DNA of 50,021 bases, from contig QKCL01000054.1 of NCBI GenBank assembly GCA_003246895.1, forward strand, positions 1 through 50,021. The letters are read 5' to 3'. Shown here in pieces: positions 7,119 to 16,907 of the stretch. The DNA is from Spirochaetota bacterium. Its GTDB lineage: Bacteria > Spirochaetota > UBA4802 > UBA5550. The notes beneath the pieces are model-generated. The model made no database searches, was not told the DNA's origin, and saw only the letters and a list, made by a program, of their open reading frames with translations. Position numbers and translations under genes: made by a program. Each line of letters opens with the position of its first letter. The first letter of the stretch is position 1.

Positions 7119-8264
7119 TCAGCAGATACACAGAATGGACTCACAAACCGCCCCTTCATTATTTTTAAATTCAGCTTCCCCACCGAGCTGTTTTGTAAGG
7201 GCTTTAACAATGGTAAGCCCCAGTGAACAATGCTGATCAACCGACCAGTCTTCCGGATATCCAGGGCCATTATCCCTGTAGACGAATCTATAATGCAGGG
7301 GCTCCGATTCCTGTAATAAAACAGTTATCTCCGGAACCTGAGTCTGTGGAATTGCATATTTTGCTGTATTCGATATGAGTTCACATAGAATAAGAGCCAG
7401 AGAAACGGAAGCTTCTGATCCAATATTAACCTGATCAATTTCAGTATTGATCTTTAAATCAGATCCCACAATATCTTCTGCAAGAATCAATATTAACTCA
7501 TTAAGATAGTTCCCTAAATCAGAGAGCGTAGTGTCTGGGGAACTATATATTTTCTCATGAAGCAGAGACATAGCACGTATCCTTCTTTCAATATCAGCAA
7601 GAATTTCTTCCACATCGACTTCATCACAACTCCCCTTGAGTTTTATCAGACTTATGAGCATATTATAATTATTCTTAACCCTGTGATGAATTTCTCTCAG
7701 TTCAAGATCCTTGCTTGAAAGTTGCTTGTTTAATTCCTCACCAAGAAGGATATTAAGAAGGTCTGTTTCGATTATTTCTTTGAATTCTGTCATAAGATCA
7801 ACAAACAGTGAGGTAAATATATTCGCCCTGTCACTGAGCATGCAGAATGTTCCAAACAATTCACCATCTGACCACTCTATTGGAACACCGAGATAGGACT
7901 TCATCCCAAAACCGGAGTGTGGATTTTTTCTCCAAAACTCTTCAGATTCAGCATCGTGAACAATCATCCTTTTTCTGCTGCCCGCTACGGTTTCACAAAA
8001 CATGCCTATGCCGAGCCTATCACTGTCATCCTTCTTATATGGATTTCCAGAAGTTCTGCTCGCAGTAAATATTTCAAGCTCATCAGCTGTAAAATGTGTT
8101 ATAAGCCCTGCCGGCACTTGCATAATCCTGGCAACAAGATCCACGATCCTTTGCCATTTCCCTTGTATAAGTTCCGGAATTTCCGGTTTATTTGTATCCA
8201 CTGGAATAATTATTTCACTTTCTTCCCCATTTACTTTCAGATATGCATATTTTCTGCTGTTCAA
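7119..8264 (-). CDS. GAF-domain sensor histidine kinase (HisKA_2 type)
   Basis: 381 aa cytosolic sensor kinase. A GAF domain spans about residues 35-175 (AGLITHF ... YLGVPIEW ... LFGTFCML). A HisKA_2 dimerisation helix carries the phosphoacceptor in REIHHRVKNN (H193). The HATPase domain shows the N box ELISNTAKYA, the G1 box DNGPGYP and the G2 region GLTIVKALTKQLGG. The start is TTG at 8264 behind a strong GGAGGAG five bases away; no ATG fits as well. There is no transmembrane segment and no response regulator beside it, so it is an orphan kinase. The ligand of the GAF domain is unknown; position upstream of the hcp operator could be coincidence. Confidence 0.88.
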   Translation of the reverse strand: MNSRKYAYLKVNGEESEIIIPVDTNKPEIPELIQGKWQRIVDLVARIMQVPAGLITHFTADELEIFTASRTSGNPYKKDDSDRLGIGMFCETVAGSRKRMIVHDAESEEFWRKNPHSGFGMKSYLGVPIEWSDGELFGTFCMLSDRANIFTSLFVDLMTEFKEIIETDLLNILLGEELNKQLSSKDLELREIHHRVKNNYNMLISLIKLKGSCDEVDVEEILADIERRIRAMSLLHEKIYSSPDTTLSDLGNYLNELILILAEDIVGSDLKINTEIDQVNIGSEASVSLALILCELISNTAKYAIPQTQVPEITVLLQESEPLHYRFVYRDNGPGYPEDWSVDQHCSLGLTIVKALTKQLGGEAEFKNNEGAVCESILCIC

Positions 8265-8351
8265 ATTCTCCTCCAGTTAAAACATTATAAAAATAACATT
8301 CCGGTTATGAATAAACAAATATAATTTATAAATCTCCATGAATTGTCGTAC

Positions 8352-8708
8352 TTAAGACTTCATCCATACATGAAATTCCTCAACAGATCCGCCTTCATGC
8401 CAGGCCATGTAACCGGCATTCCAGTCGAGGGAACTCTCAAGTTTTTCATGGGTAATATTCAGAGCATCGGCACAGAGTGTAATCACAGCATTTCTCGGAA
8501 GGACTTTATGGAATTTAGACTTCCCAAGCCTTACAATGGCCTCACAAAGCCATGAACTGGGATCAGACCTGCCATGCCAGTAGTTAGAAGGAGAAATAAT
8601 TTCCATGAAATCATCTTCATCAAAACTATACAGATTCCCCATATACTCAACTGAAGCGGACCTGTTGAAATACTCAAACGATTCAACACCGCTATTCCCA
8701 TAAACCAT
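8352..8708 (-). CDS. Hypothetical protein
   Basis: 118 aa, family not recognised. The ATG at 8708 is preferred because AGGAG lies six bases upstream; a TTG at 8735 would place that site inside the gene. The protein is acidic at the N-terminus (FDEDDFMEI) and tryptophan-rich (WHGRSDPSSW, DWNAGYMAWHEGG, VWMKS), with no signal peptide or membrane segment, so a small soluble globular protein is likely. It lies 87 bp upstream of the sensor kinase on the same strand, possibly co-transcribed. Confidence 0.55.
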   Translation of the reverse strand: MVYGNSGVESFEYFNRSASVEYMGNLYSFDEDDFMEIISPSNYWHGRSDPSSWLCEAIVRLGKSKFHKVLPRNAVITLCADALNITHEKLESSLDWNAGYMAWHEGGSVEEFHVWMKS

Positions 8709-9019
8709 AAACATCTCCTGAATATGCAGATTCAAACTTCATTGTATAATAATTTATTTCTCAGAACTAATTCTAAATGTCAATATAGATATACAGTTTC
8801 CAGATTATGTAAACGACATAACTCCCGTAAACCCTTAATCTTTTCAAATTCAAAGCATTGGATATTTCTAATTTGCAGATAACGGTTGTTGTTGTGGAAA
8901 CCGCGAATATTTATTCATAATAAAATCCCTTTTGCAAAGCCGATAAGCCCTGTTGTAAAGCACTCCTGACCAATAGACTCTATAATCTGACAAAAATAAA
9001 ATATTGCAGCAGGTTAAAA
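8709..9019. other. Divergent intergenic region
   Basis: About 310 bp separating two divergent genes of unknown function. It is AT-rich near 8745-8800 and around 8910, as expected for back-to-back promoters, but no convincing -35/-10 pairs stand out. I see no RNA gene, repeat or strong hairpin. Confidence 0.45.
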
Positions 9020-10312
9020 ATGAAGGATTCAGAGCAATGCATAAACATCAGGGACTATCTCAACAGCCAGGAAATAATCAGGGACATCAGGGAACACCGC
9101 CTTACCCCGGAAGAAGCAAGATCCGCTTACTACCGCTGTGTAACCAAAGAGGAGTCAAAAAAAATCAGCATGCTTTCGAAGATCTCACCTGATATGGACA
9201 TGGACAAATCGATAGAAAAAAGTCTTCACGAAATAAAACAAAGGGAACAGTTCCGGCTCAAGCTTGAAATATTCAGGAGAGAATGCCTCATTTACATTGA
9301 AAAAATCATTCTGGGATGTATAAGATTTGACCGGATCTCCACCCGTGAAATTGAGGAGACAGAAACCTCAATTGAAAATATTAAAAATGACCTCCTTGGG
9401 AAATCAAAGGAATATTTCCTGATTTTCAGCAACAGTCATATGCAGGATCCGGCTTCCGCATATTATAATCTCATGAAAGACTACGCCCGAAGAGGAATTT
9501 CAGACCTGCTATGCCTCTCAACTATGCTGTATGAGAAAAAGAAAAACTGCCCTCTTACCTTTAATAAGATCGGGATGCTTGACCTTTGCAATGTATGGCT
9601 ATCAGTGATTACCGACTACAGATTGTATTATGACGAGTTTATGTCAGCCTGCCATGAAAACGAAAAATTCATAACCTCCCTGTTAAAAGGGAAAATGGGG
9701 AAAACAAGAAATACTTTTGAGAAAGATAAAATAATCAAGGAACTGATAATAAACAGGGAAAAGAACGAGCGGGAACAGATAATTGATGAACTCACTTCTC
9801 AGGCACTGCTGATGGCTTCAAAGAGGAAGCAGCTTAAAAAGCAGTTCTCTTTTATGCTGTCATACTATAACGAAAGTCTCGAGAGATACAGAGATGTTCA
9901 GCAATACCTCTTTGATAATATATGCAATAAAGGAGAATTCCACCCGAAAAGCAGCAACACACGCATGATCTTTGTTTCATTTACTGTCATACTCCATGAT
10001 TTGAAGCAGCAGCATAGCAGGCACATTGAAAAGGGCTATGCAGACTTCGGCCCTGCCGGATACTCATATATGGATATCACCTACAGACTACTGCTGACAG
10101 TAGAAGTTCTTCATTCAGTCTTTCTGCAGATGTCGAAAATTTCCATAACTCCTTCTCTATCAAAGGAATACGATATTACAGAAAAGGATACGGCAGTGCT
10201 GTTCAATGGAGAGAGGAAGAGAATTCCCATGACTTCAATCAGGGATTACTGCCGTAATAAAATAGATGAACTTACAGATGAGATACAGATTTTCAGGAGC
10301 GGGATAAGATAG
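9020..10312 (+). CDS. Large helical protein of unknown function
   Basis: 430 aa, not recognised. The composition is strongly charged and helical, with probable coiled-coil stretches around residues 60-130 (IEKSLHEIKQREQFRLKLEI) and 235-300 (runs of Lys, Glu, Gln). No signal peptide or membrane segment is seen. A cysteine-bearing segment (RRECLIYIEKIILGC) lies near residue 90. The upstream ribosome site is weak (GCAGG, seven bases from ATG). It precedes the AraC-propeller regulator by 165 bp on the same strand, so it could be a partner, but the gap leaves room for a separate promoter. Confidence 0.7.
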   Translation: MKDSEQCINIRDYLNSQEIIRDIREHRLTPEEARSAYYRCVTKEESKKISMLSKISPDMDMDKSIEKSLHEIKQREQFRLKLEIFRRECLIYIEKIILGCIRFDRISTREIEETETSIENIKNDLLGKSKEYFLIFSNSHMQDPASAYYNLMKDYARRGISDLLCLSTMLYEKKKNCPLTFNKIGMLDLCNVWLSVITDYRLYYDEFMSACHENEKFITSLLKGKMGKTRNTFEKDKIIKELIINREKNEREQIIDELTSQALLMASKRKQLKKQFSFMLSYYNESLERYRDVQQYLFDNICNKGEFHPKSSNTRMIFVSFTVILHDLKQQHSRHIEKGYADFGPAGYSYMDITYRLLLTVEVLHSVFLQMSKISITPSLSKEYDITEKDTAVLFNGERKRIPMTSIRDYCRNKIDELTDEIQIFRSGIR

Positions 10313-10477
10313 ACAGATGAAAGGAAACACAAAGTCTCATGGGTTTTCTATTACTTCTGGAACTCTGCGTGTAGAAACGAAAACTTTTACCGTTACCATT
10401 CCTATTAAAATATAGATGGTTGACATACTCTTCAAAATCAGGCTACAATGCTCCCATACTTAGAAGAGTGAACAGTC

Positions 10478-12655
10478 ATGGGAATAAATAACAGCAGAGA
10501 AAGAATAACAGAAGTTGTTAATTACATTCACGAAAATCTGGATTCATCTCTAACACTTAGAGAGCTTTCCGGGATTGCGTTTCTCTCTCCCTCTCACTTT
10601 AAAAAAATATTCAGGGAAACATCGGGAGAAAATATAAGTGATTATGTCAAGCGGGTCAGGCTCGAGAAAGCACAGTACATGCTTCTCCACAACCAGTACA
10701 GATCAATTACGGAAATTGCCATGGATACAGGGTTCTCCTCCTCTGCTTCATTTGCCCGCGCTTTCAGGCAATACTTCGGAATCAGCGCATCGGATTTCAG
10801 AAAGGACAACTCAAATGAGGCCTTTATCAATTTCGGCACCCCCTATCTGAAAAACGTTACACCCCATGAATATGACGGCTATGAATCAGTCTATGCCATA
10901 ACAGATGACGGGAATGGAACATTCTATTTCGGGTCTGATTTCGGAGAAATCTACATATACAGCAGGAATGATTTTAAAAAAATATGCATCCACGAACTGT
11001 CTCCGATATTATCCCTGTCATTTGATGAGAAAGGAACCCTCTGGGTCGGCAGTGTGGGAGATATGGGATATATAGAAACCGGTCCTGATTCTTTTGAGTT
11101 CATTTCAATAAAGGGACGCCTTCCTGACAGCGACAGGGACTTCAGCCATGTCTGGCAGATTGTTCCATCCATGGACGGTATATATTTTCAGACAAGATCA
11201 GCCATTTTCAGATGGCATAATGAAAAGTTTTCAGTGATCAGAACAGGAACATCATTTCACTCCCTGACAGCTATATACAATAAAATTTACCTTCTTGAAT
11301 TCAGACAGGGACTGATGTCCATAAAAGGGGATAAACTTCTCAGAGAACCCGGTGCAGACCAGGTCAATGCGGAACATCTTGCAGTATGCAACTTTCTGCC
11401 ATATGATTATGAAAACATTTTCTGCCTCACCCGCAACAAAGGCTGCTGGCTCTACAACGGAAAAGAGTTCAGAAAGTTTCACACAGAAATAGACCATCTT
11501 TTTGATGAAGCGGGTATACTGAGGGGGGTATTCATTCCCGGACTTGGTTATGCCATCGGTACCAGGACAATGGGTATACTGATAATAGACAATGATGGAA
11601 AACTTTTCTGTTCCATAAACTCCAGCCGCGGACTCATGGATAACTATATACGCGCAGTGCACTACACAAAGGATGAAATGCTTCTGGTTGGAATGAATTT
11701 CGGCATAGCCATGTCAAAGGCCACCCTTCCTGTAATGATATTCAGGGAAAATACCGGAATAAGAAATATGGTTGCATCAATTATAAAACACAGAGGCACA
11801 CTGTATCTGGCAACCCAGTACGGAATAGTAAAAGAAAGGCATAACCATAGGGGCGGAGAGGAACTCTTTCAGCGGATTCCCGATATAATAACACAGACCC
11901 ATGATCTCATCGAAAGCAATGAATGCCTCTGTATAGCATACGGTTTTGGTTTATATATTATAGGAGAGGACTGCTGCCAGGACTTCAATCTTGACATTCC
12001 AATCAGGTCTTTATGCCGGTCCAATGTGCACGAGGGAAAACTTTACGGAGCGTCAAACAGCTGTGTATTCTGTTTCTATTTCTATTCCGGGAAATGGAAC
12101 AAAGGTGAAACCATCGGTAAACTTGAAGGCAGCCTGTACCGTGTTGTTGAAGACTCAAAGGGAAGGATTTTCACAAACAGTTCAAACGGAATGGTATACC
12201 GTGTTTCCTTCAATTGTAAAAACTCTCCTGAAATAAAAAGCTATGGCGCAGCAGAAGGGATACCAAGAACGCCCACAAGTCTTTTCAAAATCAAGAACAA
12301 AATATACGCCGCCACACAAAATGGAGTACTCTGCTATGATGAAGAGACTGAAAAATTTACTGATGATAACTTCATGGGAGGATTTTTCAGAAACAGACTG
12401 GTCCATGAAATTGTTGAAGATGGGGAGGACATCTGGGCCATAGAAGGCAGATCACGGAATGTTTATTTCATAAAAAATACTCATGGAGTAAGTTACAATC
12501 CACCAAAACCGTTTTTAAGCAGCCCCGATCTCAGGGCAACAGCAATTTATCCGGAAGGAAACGGCATTGTCTGGATAGGATGCAGCAACAAGCTTGTACG
12601 GTGCGATGTCAGGGATCTTAAAAAAAACCGCCGCCATCAGGCAGAACAGACATGA
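10478..12655 (+). CDS. Soluble AraC-type regulator with C-terminal two-component beta-propeller
   Basis: 725 aa. Residues ~8-108 are an AraC/XylS DNA-binding domain (two helix-turn-helix motifs; LTLRELSGIAFLSPSHFKKI and ITEIAMDTGFSSSASFARAF). The rest is a beta-propeller of the two-component regulator type, with blade signatures such as GTLWVGSVGDMGYIE, LLVGMNFGIAMS, TLYLATQYGIV, IYAATQNGVL and IVWIGCSNKLV. In the known hybrid two-component proteins of Bacteroidetes the propeller is periplasmic and the AraC domain is last, after a kinase. Here the order is reversed, there is no kinase, receiver or membrane segment, so the propeller must sense in the cytosol. Targets are unknown. Confidence 0.85.
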   Translation: MGINNSRERITEVVNYIHENLDSSLTLRELSGIAFLSPSHFKKIFRETSGENISDYVKRVRLEKAQYMLLHNQYRSITEIAMDTGFSSSASFARAFRQYFGISASDFRKDNSNEAFINFGTPYLKNVTPHEYDGYESVYAITDDGNGTFYFGSDFGEIYIYSRNDFKKICIHELSPILSLSFDEKGTLWVGSVGDMGYIETGPDSFEFISIKGRLPDSDRDFSHVWQIVPSMDGIYFQTRSAIFRWHNEKFSVIRTGTSFHSLTAIYNKIYLLEFRQGLMSIKGDKLLREPGADQVNAEHLAVCNFLPYDYENIFCLTRNKGCWLYNGKEFRKFHTEIDHLFDEAGILRGVFIPGLGYAIGTRTMGILIIDNDGKLFCSINSSRGLMDNYIRAVHYTKDEMLLVGMNFGIAMSKATLPVMIFRENTGIRNMVASIIKHRGTLYLATQYGIVKERHNHRGGEELFQRIPDIITQTHDLIESNECLCIAYGFGLYIIGEDCCQDFNLDIPIRSLCRSNVHEGKLYGASNSCVFCFYFYSGKWNKGETIGKLEGSLYRVVEDSKGRIFTNSSNGMVYRVSFNCKNSPEIKSYGAAEGIPRTPTSLFKIKNKIYAATQNGVLCYDEETEKFTDDNFMGGFFRNRLVHEIVEDGEDIWAIEGRSRNVYFIKNTHGVSYNPPKPFLSSPDLRATAIYPEGNGIVWIGCSNKLVRCDVRDLKKNRRHQAEQT

Positions 12656-12712
12656 CCTGCTCAAGTCGCAGTTACCATATGCCGCAGGTTCAGACATAGA
12701 AAATAAATGTCT

Positions 12713-13600
12713 CTATTCAATCCCTCTCTGAATTTTAAATGCCTTCACTGTATTCCCGAGGAGCATAGTGATAGTCATTGGTCCGACCCCCCCGGGAACA
12801 GGTGTAATTGCAGAAGCCTTTTTTTCAACCTCTTCAAAAACAACATCACCAACAAGTTTTGTCTTTTCAGGATTTTCGGGATTTTCAACACGGTTAGTTC
12901 CAACGTCAATCACAACAACCCCTTCCTTGACCATATCACCGGTTATTGTACCCGGCCTTCCTGCGGCAACAACGAGAATATCAGCCTGCTTTGTATAAAC
13001 AGAAATATCAGGAGTACCGGTGTGGCATACGGTCACAGTACAGTTGGCCCTTCCATTCTTCTGGATCATCATATTTGCAATGGGTTTTCCCACAATATTG
13101 CTCCTGCCTACGACCACAACGTGTTTTCCCTTAAGGTCACTGACATGTCTTGAAATAAGTTCCTGACAGCCGTATGGAGTACAGGGCAGCAGACAGTCCT
13201 CCCCTATGACCATTTTGCCGGTATTAATTGGATGGAAACCATCAACATCCTTTACCGGATTAATGGCATTTATGACCCTGTTTTCATCAATATGCCCCGG
13301 CAGGGGAAGCTGTACAAGAATACCTGACACTTCACCGTCACTGTTCAGTTCATCCACAAGTTTTAGAAGGTCCTCTTCAGATGTATCACCGGGCAGTATA
13401 TGCTGGACGGATTTCATTCCCAGCTCCTCACAACCCTTTCCCTTCATGCGCACGTATACCGCAGAAGCAGGGTCATCTCCCACAAGCACCACATCAAGCC
13501 TGGGAACCTGGCCTGTTTTTTTCCGGAGTTCCAGAACATCATCTTTTATTTTTTCCCTGATCTCAGAGGCAATTTTTTTACCGTCAATTATCTGTGCCAT
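12713..13600 (-). CDS. folD: Bifunctional methylene-THF dehydrogenase / methenyl-THF cyclohydrolase
   Basis: 295 aa, standard length. FolD interconverts 5,10-methylene-, 5,10-methenyl- and 10-formyl-tetrahydrofolate in the cytosol with NADP. Visible family motifs are the active-site Y49 and K53 in YVRMK, VQLPLP, PCTPYGCQELI, the Rossmann GRSNIVGKP, VIDVGTN and the C-terminal PGGVGPMTITMLLGNT. GGAGGAG precedes the ATG. The start lies 17 bp inside the end of the GIY-YIG gene, so the two are coupled. Confidence 0.97.
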   Translation of the reverse strand: MAQIIDGKKIASEIREKIKDDVLELRKKTGQVPRLDVVLVGDDPASAVYVRMKGKGCEELGMKSVQHILPGDTSEEDLLKLVDELNSDGEVSGILVQLPLPGHIDENRVINAINPVKDVDGFHPINTGKMVIGEDCLLPCTPYGCQELISRHVSDLKGKHVVVVGRSNIVGKPIANMMIQKNGRANCTVTVCHTGTPDISVYTKQADILVVAAGRPGTITGDMVKEGVVVIDVGTNRVENPENPEKTKLVGDVVFEEVEKKASAITPVPGGVGPMTITMLLGNTVKAFKIQRGIE

Positions 13601-13976
13601 GATTCTCCTCCAGAATTCTGTTCTTTATCTTCGTATTCAGCTTTTCAGGATCCCCGGAACAGAAACAAACTGAATCTGCCATATCCTTTTTACCGCTATC
13701 CATAAGGCTGCTGCAAAGCAGGTCAGGACTGTCTATAAGTTCAAGTTTGCCGGATCTTGGAAGACTCTTGATAAATGCTTCGATTCTCATTGCGTCCCCC
13801 TTTCCGGAAGTAACGCGCCATATACACCTTATTTCCACGGGCCTGAATGCCTTCGTAAATCTGGCCCCGCCCTTGCCTGAAAAATGCTGATACATCCTGT
13901 TCTCTATGTCTTTACAATAACCTGTATAGAGCAAACCTCTTTCACATTCAAGAATATATACAAAATTTTCAGACAC
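13584..13976 (-). CDS. GIY-YIG nuclease-superfamily protein (UPF0213/YhbQ type)
   Basis: 130 aa. The GIY-YIG core is residues 5-85: FVYILE, LLYTGYCKDI, R27, a GARFTKAFRP segment and the later MRIEAFIKSL with the conserved glutamate. Stand-alone proteins of this type (YhbQ/UPF0213) are putative DNA nucleases of unclear role. The C-terminal 45 residues are an extra, poorly conserved tail containing CFCSGD. The gene is 6 bp downstream of the membrane synthase gene and overlaps folD, so the three probably share a transcript. Confidence 0.87.
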   Translation of the reverse strand: MSENFVYILECERGLLYTGYCKDIENRMYQHFSGKGGARFTKAFRPVEIRCIWRVTSGKGDAMRIEAFIKSLPRSGKLELIDSPDLLCSSLMDSGKKDMADSVCFCSGDPEKLNTKIKNRILEENHGTDN

Positions 13977-13982
13977 CTGCCT

Positions 13983-16703
13983 CTAGGCCTTTTTCTTTAG
14001 TATAAATAAAAGAAGCAGGGCTCCAAGGGAATAGGCTCCTATGGCGATCATGAATGTAAATGAAAAACCGAAAGTAACATTCATGTAAAGAGCCCCTGTT
14101 GTGGCAATTGTGCCGGCTGCCCCGCTTATTGCATACATTAGAGTTGCATACTCGGATGAAATATCCCTCTTGATCTGCTCCATTGCGCTGGGGAATGGTA
14201 TTCCCATCATAAAAGAAAGTGGGAACATGAGCCCCAGGGCAGCCCATGGCCTCTGGGCGAAAGTAAGTGTAGAAAAAATACGGAATATGTCATCCATAAA
14301 GTAATGGTACGAGTATATCAGAACAGGAATGAGAAAAACAGCGCAGAATACCCCTCTCCTGCCAAGCCAGGCCGATACAATACTGCCGAGTCCGCTGAAG
14401 AAAAGAAGCCCCCCAAGGGTTATTATGACCGAATAGACCGGAACTCCTATGAAACGCTGGAAAAACTGCATGAGGACAATCTCCACAAGCATGTACCCGA
14501 ATCCGACAGCAGTGAAGAAAAGGGTGTGTTTAAAAAGTGAAGCCCCGTGCGTGCCGTATCTTACCGCAGCAAGCAGGAATACCGGAATAAAGATTAAAAG
14601 AGACAATATGCCGACTATTCTCAGGACAGAGAAAACTTCTTTTTTATTTTCATATACATTGAATGGGAAGGGTTTATCATCTGTTATTGGAGAGATATCC
14701 ATTCTGTAGCTGTAGGGAGTTTTATCAAGGAGCCTGCAGTATCTTGATGTTTCCTCTTTGTTCAGTTTCCTTTTCAGCACATACCTGCCCTGCTTAAAGT
14801 TATAAACAGTGCTTACAAAATCAAATCCCCTTGTCCTGTCCAGTTTCGGATATTTGTTATACAGGGAAAGCACAAAGTCACTGTCGTTTTTATCTTTTAT
14901 ATACTTAAGAATCCTGTTTTCAAAATCATCATACCATATGTAATCGGGCAGCTGAATCTGCTCCTCATTGAATGTACCGCTTATAATATCACCGACAAAA
15001 CCGCTGATTCTCTCTCCGGGAAAGGCAAGTATTGGCTGTCTGCTTGACATAAGAGGGACCTGTTTATTGTCAATGTAGTACTTCAGGTTCTTTTCCAGTT
15101 TTGCCTTTTCGCTTGCCGTAAAGGGGATACGTTTTATGACTATTGACCTTACCGCAGGTTTAGAATAGTTCCAGTAGTCCCACTTGTATACACATATATA
15201 ATCCCATGGTTTTTCTATACCCATCTCCCTCAGGGCATGGACAACTGTATTCATAAACTTATAGAAAAACCATTCGGTCCTGTTGCTCCAGAGTATCTCC
15301 TCATATACCAGAAGCCCCCTGTCTGTAAGTTTTTCAAGCATCTCCCTAACAGCTTCGGTTGTATGGAGATATTCAGGTGCAAGTGAACATACCGCTCCAT
15401 GTTCAGCATGGTTGTTCATGTGGGTGATCATGTCAAACATCTCGGAAGTGTTTCGGAGATATGCTCTTCCCTCAACACGGTGTATTACAGTATTCTCATA
15501 AGCCCTCTGGGACTTTTCGAAAAAATACCCAGATGACATGGTCTTGTGTATGATCGGATTGAATTCAACTCCTGTTATCCTTGAGTTACCCGGAAGTTTT
15601 TTCACAGACTTGACTATGCCGTCGGCAGAAGCCCCCATTATGAATACGTTGGCGTCTTTTAGATAGTTGGGGAACCGCGCATCGTTTGTCGACCCCAGAT
15701 CTCCGAATATAACCCTGTCGTAGAATGAACCGTTATTTATATAAAGAAAATCCTTTTCCGTCTTTGTAATGTACTCAATACGTCCCATGAGGTTATCCTT
15801 TGAATAAAGGAATGAGTAATCCTCAAGCCTCTTTGTATATATCTTGAAACTCTTTTCAGCAGAAAAAGAGGGCCTGTAGTTGCAGCTTAAATCCATTACA
15901 AATGGATAAAAGTCTGTGTGATTAATCACATTCTTCGCCATTTCAAGAAGATACTCATCATCGGTCTTTGCCACATACTTGTCCGAACCTTTGTCATACC
16001 GGTAAACCTGATTCATAATCTTCTTTTCAATAGGTTTTGTAACAAGCGGGTCTATCTTTACACGGTATTCATTTCCGTTTATTGATTTTGGAATATGTAT
16101 ATTCATTATCCACATAAACAGGACAACAGCCATTGCGATCATGGTCAGTGTCTGGAGAAAAATTCTTGCCAGTGTATTTGAAACCTTCAGAAAAAAGAAC
16201 AGCATGAAGGCAAGAGGAAAGAGCATGAGAAATATCAGTGTACCCTCTGACTTGAAGTGTGATACAAAAATTACCGGAAAGAGTACTCCCATGGCGGATG
16301 CAGTGAGATCCAGAAAATAAATCTTGTGGGAGTTATGCCTGGAAAAAATGGATGATACAATGAATGACCCTGAAAAAAACGGCAGTATGAGAAACCACGG
16401 GAAGCTGAAACTGTCGAGTCTGATTATACTGAAATATGAAAGCGGAATGGAAACAGTAAATATCAGCGCCGCAACTGAAGTGAAGAAAACCCTGTAATGC
16501 CTCAGAAGATAAAAACTGAGAACCCCGCCAAGGGATATGCCGAACATGGCAACGGAAATGACCGTCGTGGCATGCATATAGTTTGATACAATCAGAAGGA
16601 GATGGAAAAGTACCGCCTCAAGCGCTATTATGCCGAATGGGAAAACCGTTACAGCAAGAACATTTAAAAACTTGTCAAGAAAGTGATTATCTCTGCAATT
16701 CAT
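13983..16703 (-). CDS. Polytopic membrane protein with spermidine-synthase-like domain
   Basis: 906 aa from the ATG at 16703 (AGG eight bases upstream); a TTG at 16718 is an alternative. The first ~210 residues contain about seven hydrophobic segments. A large soluble middle (about residues 215-690) holds a spermidine-synthase-like Rossmann region: VFIMGASADGIVKSV, then GVEFNPI, and YENTVIHRVEGRAYL followed by MFDMITHMN. A second membrane bundle follows (about 715-905, ending in the lysine-rich KKKA). Membrane spermidine/spermine synthase-like proteins of this plan are widespread and poorly characterised; aminopropyl or methyl transfer are possible, and some key polyamine-site residues cannot be confirmed by eye. 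Confidence 0.75.
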   Translation of the reverse strand: MNCRDNHFLDKFLNVLAVTVFPFGIIALEAVLFHLLLIVSNYMHATTVISVAMFGISLGGVLSFYLLRHYRVFFTSVAALIFTVSIPLSYFSIIRLDSFSFPWFLILPFFSGSFIVSSIFSRHNSHKIYFLDLTASAMGVLFPVIFVSHFKSEGTLIFLMLFPLAFMLFFFLKVSNTLARIFLQTLTMIAMAVVLFMWIMNIHIPKSINGNEYRVKIDPLVTKPIEKKIMNQVYRYDKGSDKYVAKTDDEYLLEMAKNVINHTDFYPFVMDLSCNYRPSFSAEKSFKIYTKRLEDYSFLYSKDNLMGRIEYITKTEKDFLYINNGSFYDRVIFGDLGSTNDARFPNYLKDANVFIMGASADGIVKSVKKLPGNSRITGVEFNPIIHKTMSSGYFFEKSQRAYENTVIHRVEGRAYLRNTSEMFDMITHMNNHAEHGAVCSLAPEYLHTTEAVREMLEKLTDRGLLVYEEILWSNRTEWFFYKFMNTVVHALREMGIEKPWDYICVYKWDYWNYSKPAVRSIVIKRIPFTASEKAKLEKNLKYYIDNKQVPLMSSRQPILAFPGERISGFVGDIISGTFNEEQIQLPDYIWYDDFENRILKYIKDKNDSDFVLSLYNKYPKLDRTRGFDFVSTVYNFKQGRYVLKRKLNKEETSRYCRLLDKTPYSYRMDISPITDDKPFPFNVYENKKEVFSVLRIVGILSLLIFIPVFLLAAVRYGTHGASLFKHTLFFTAVGFGYMLVEIVLMQFFQRFIGVPVYSVIITLGGLLFFSGLGSIVSAWLGRRGVFCAVFLIPVLIYSYHYFMDDIFRIFSTLTFAQRPWAALGLMFPLSFMMGIPFPSAMEQIKRDISSEYATLMYAISGAAGTIATTGALYMNVTFGFSFTFMIAIGAYSLGALLLLFILKKKA

Positions 16704-16907
16704 CAGAAAGACCTGCAATATTATTTATTTACACACAGTTCTGTCACAGATAAAACAGAAACCGTTAACTGCCGAAAATTAGTTTTACATAGCATCAATG
16801 TCATTGACATATTATTTTACGGTGGTTAAGTGGTGAGTATCAAAGTGTGTTTCCATAAATCAACATATTTTTATTATTCACAGCAGAATTAAACATAATA
16901 TTATACA

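Noticed and set aside
12690-12710. AGACAT/ATGTCT hairpin after folD as a terminator
   Set aside because: Six-base stem with a nine-base AT loop and no T-run on the relevant strand.
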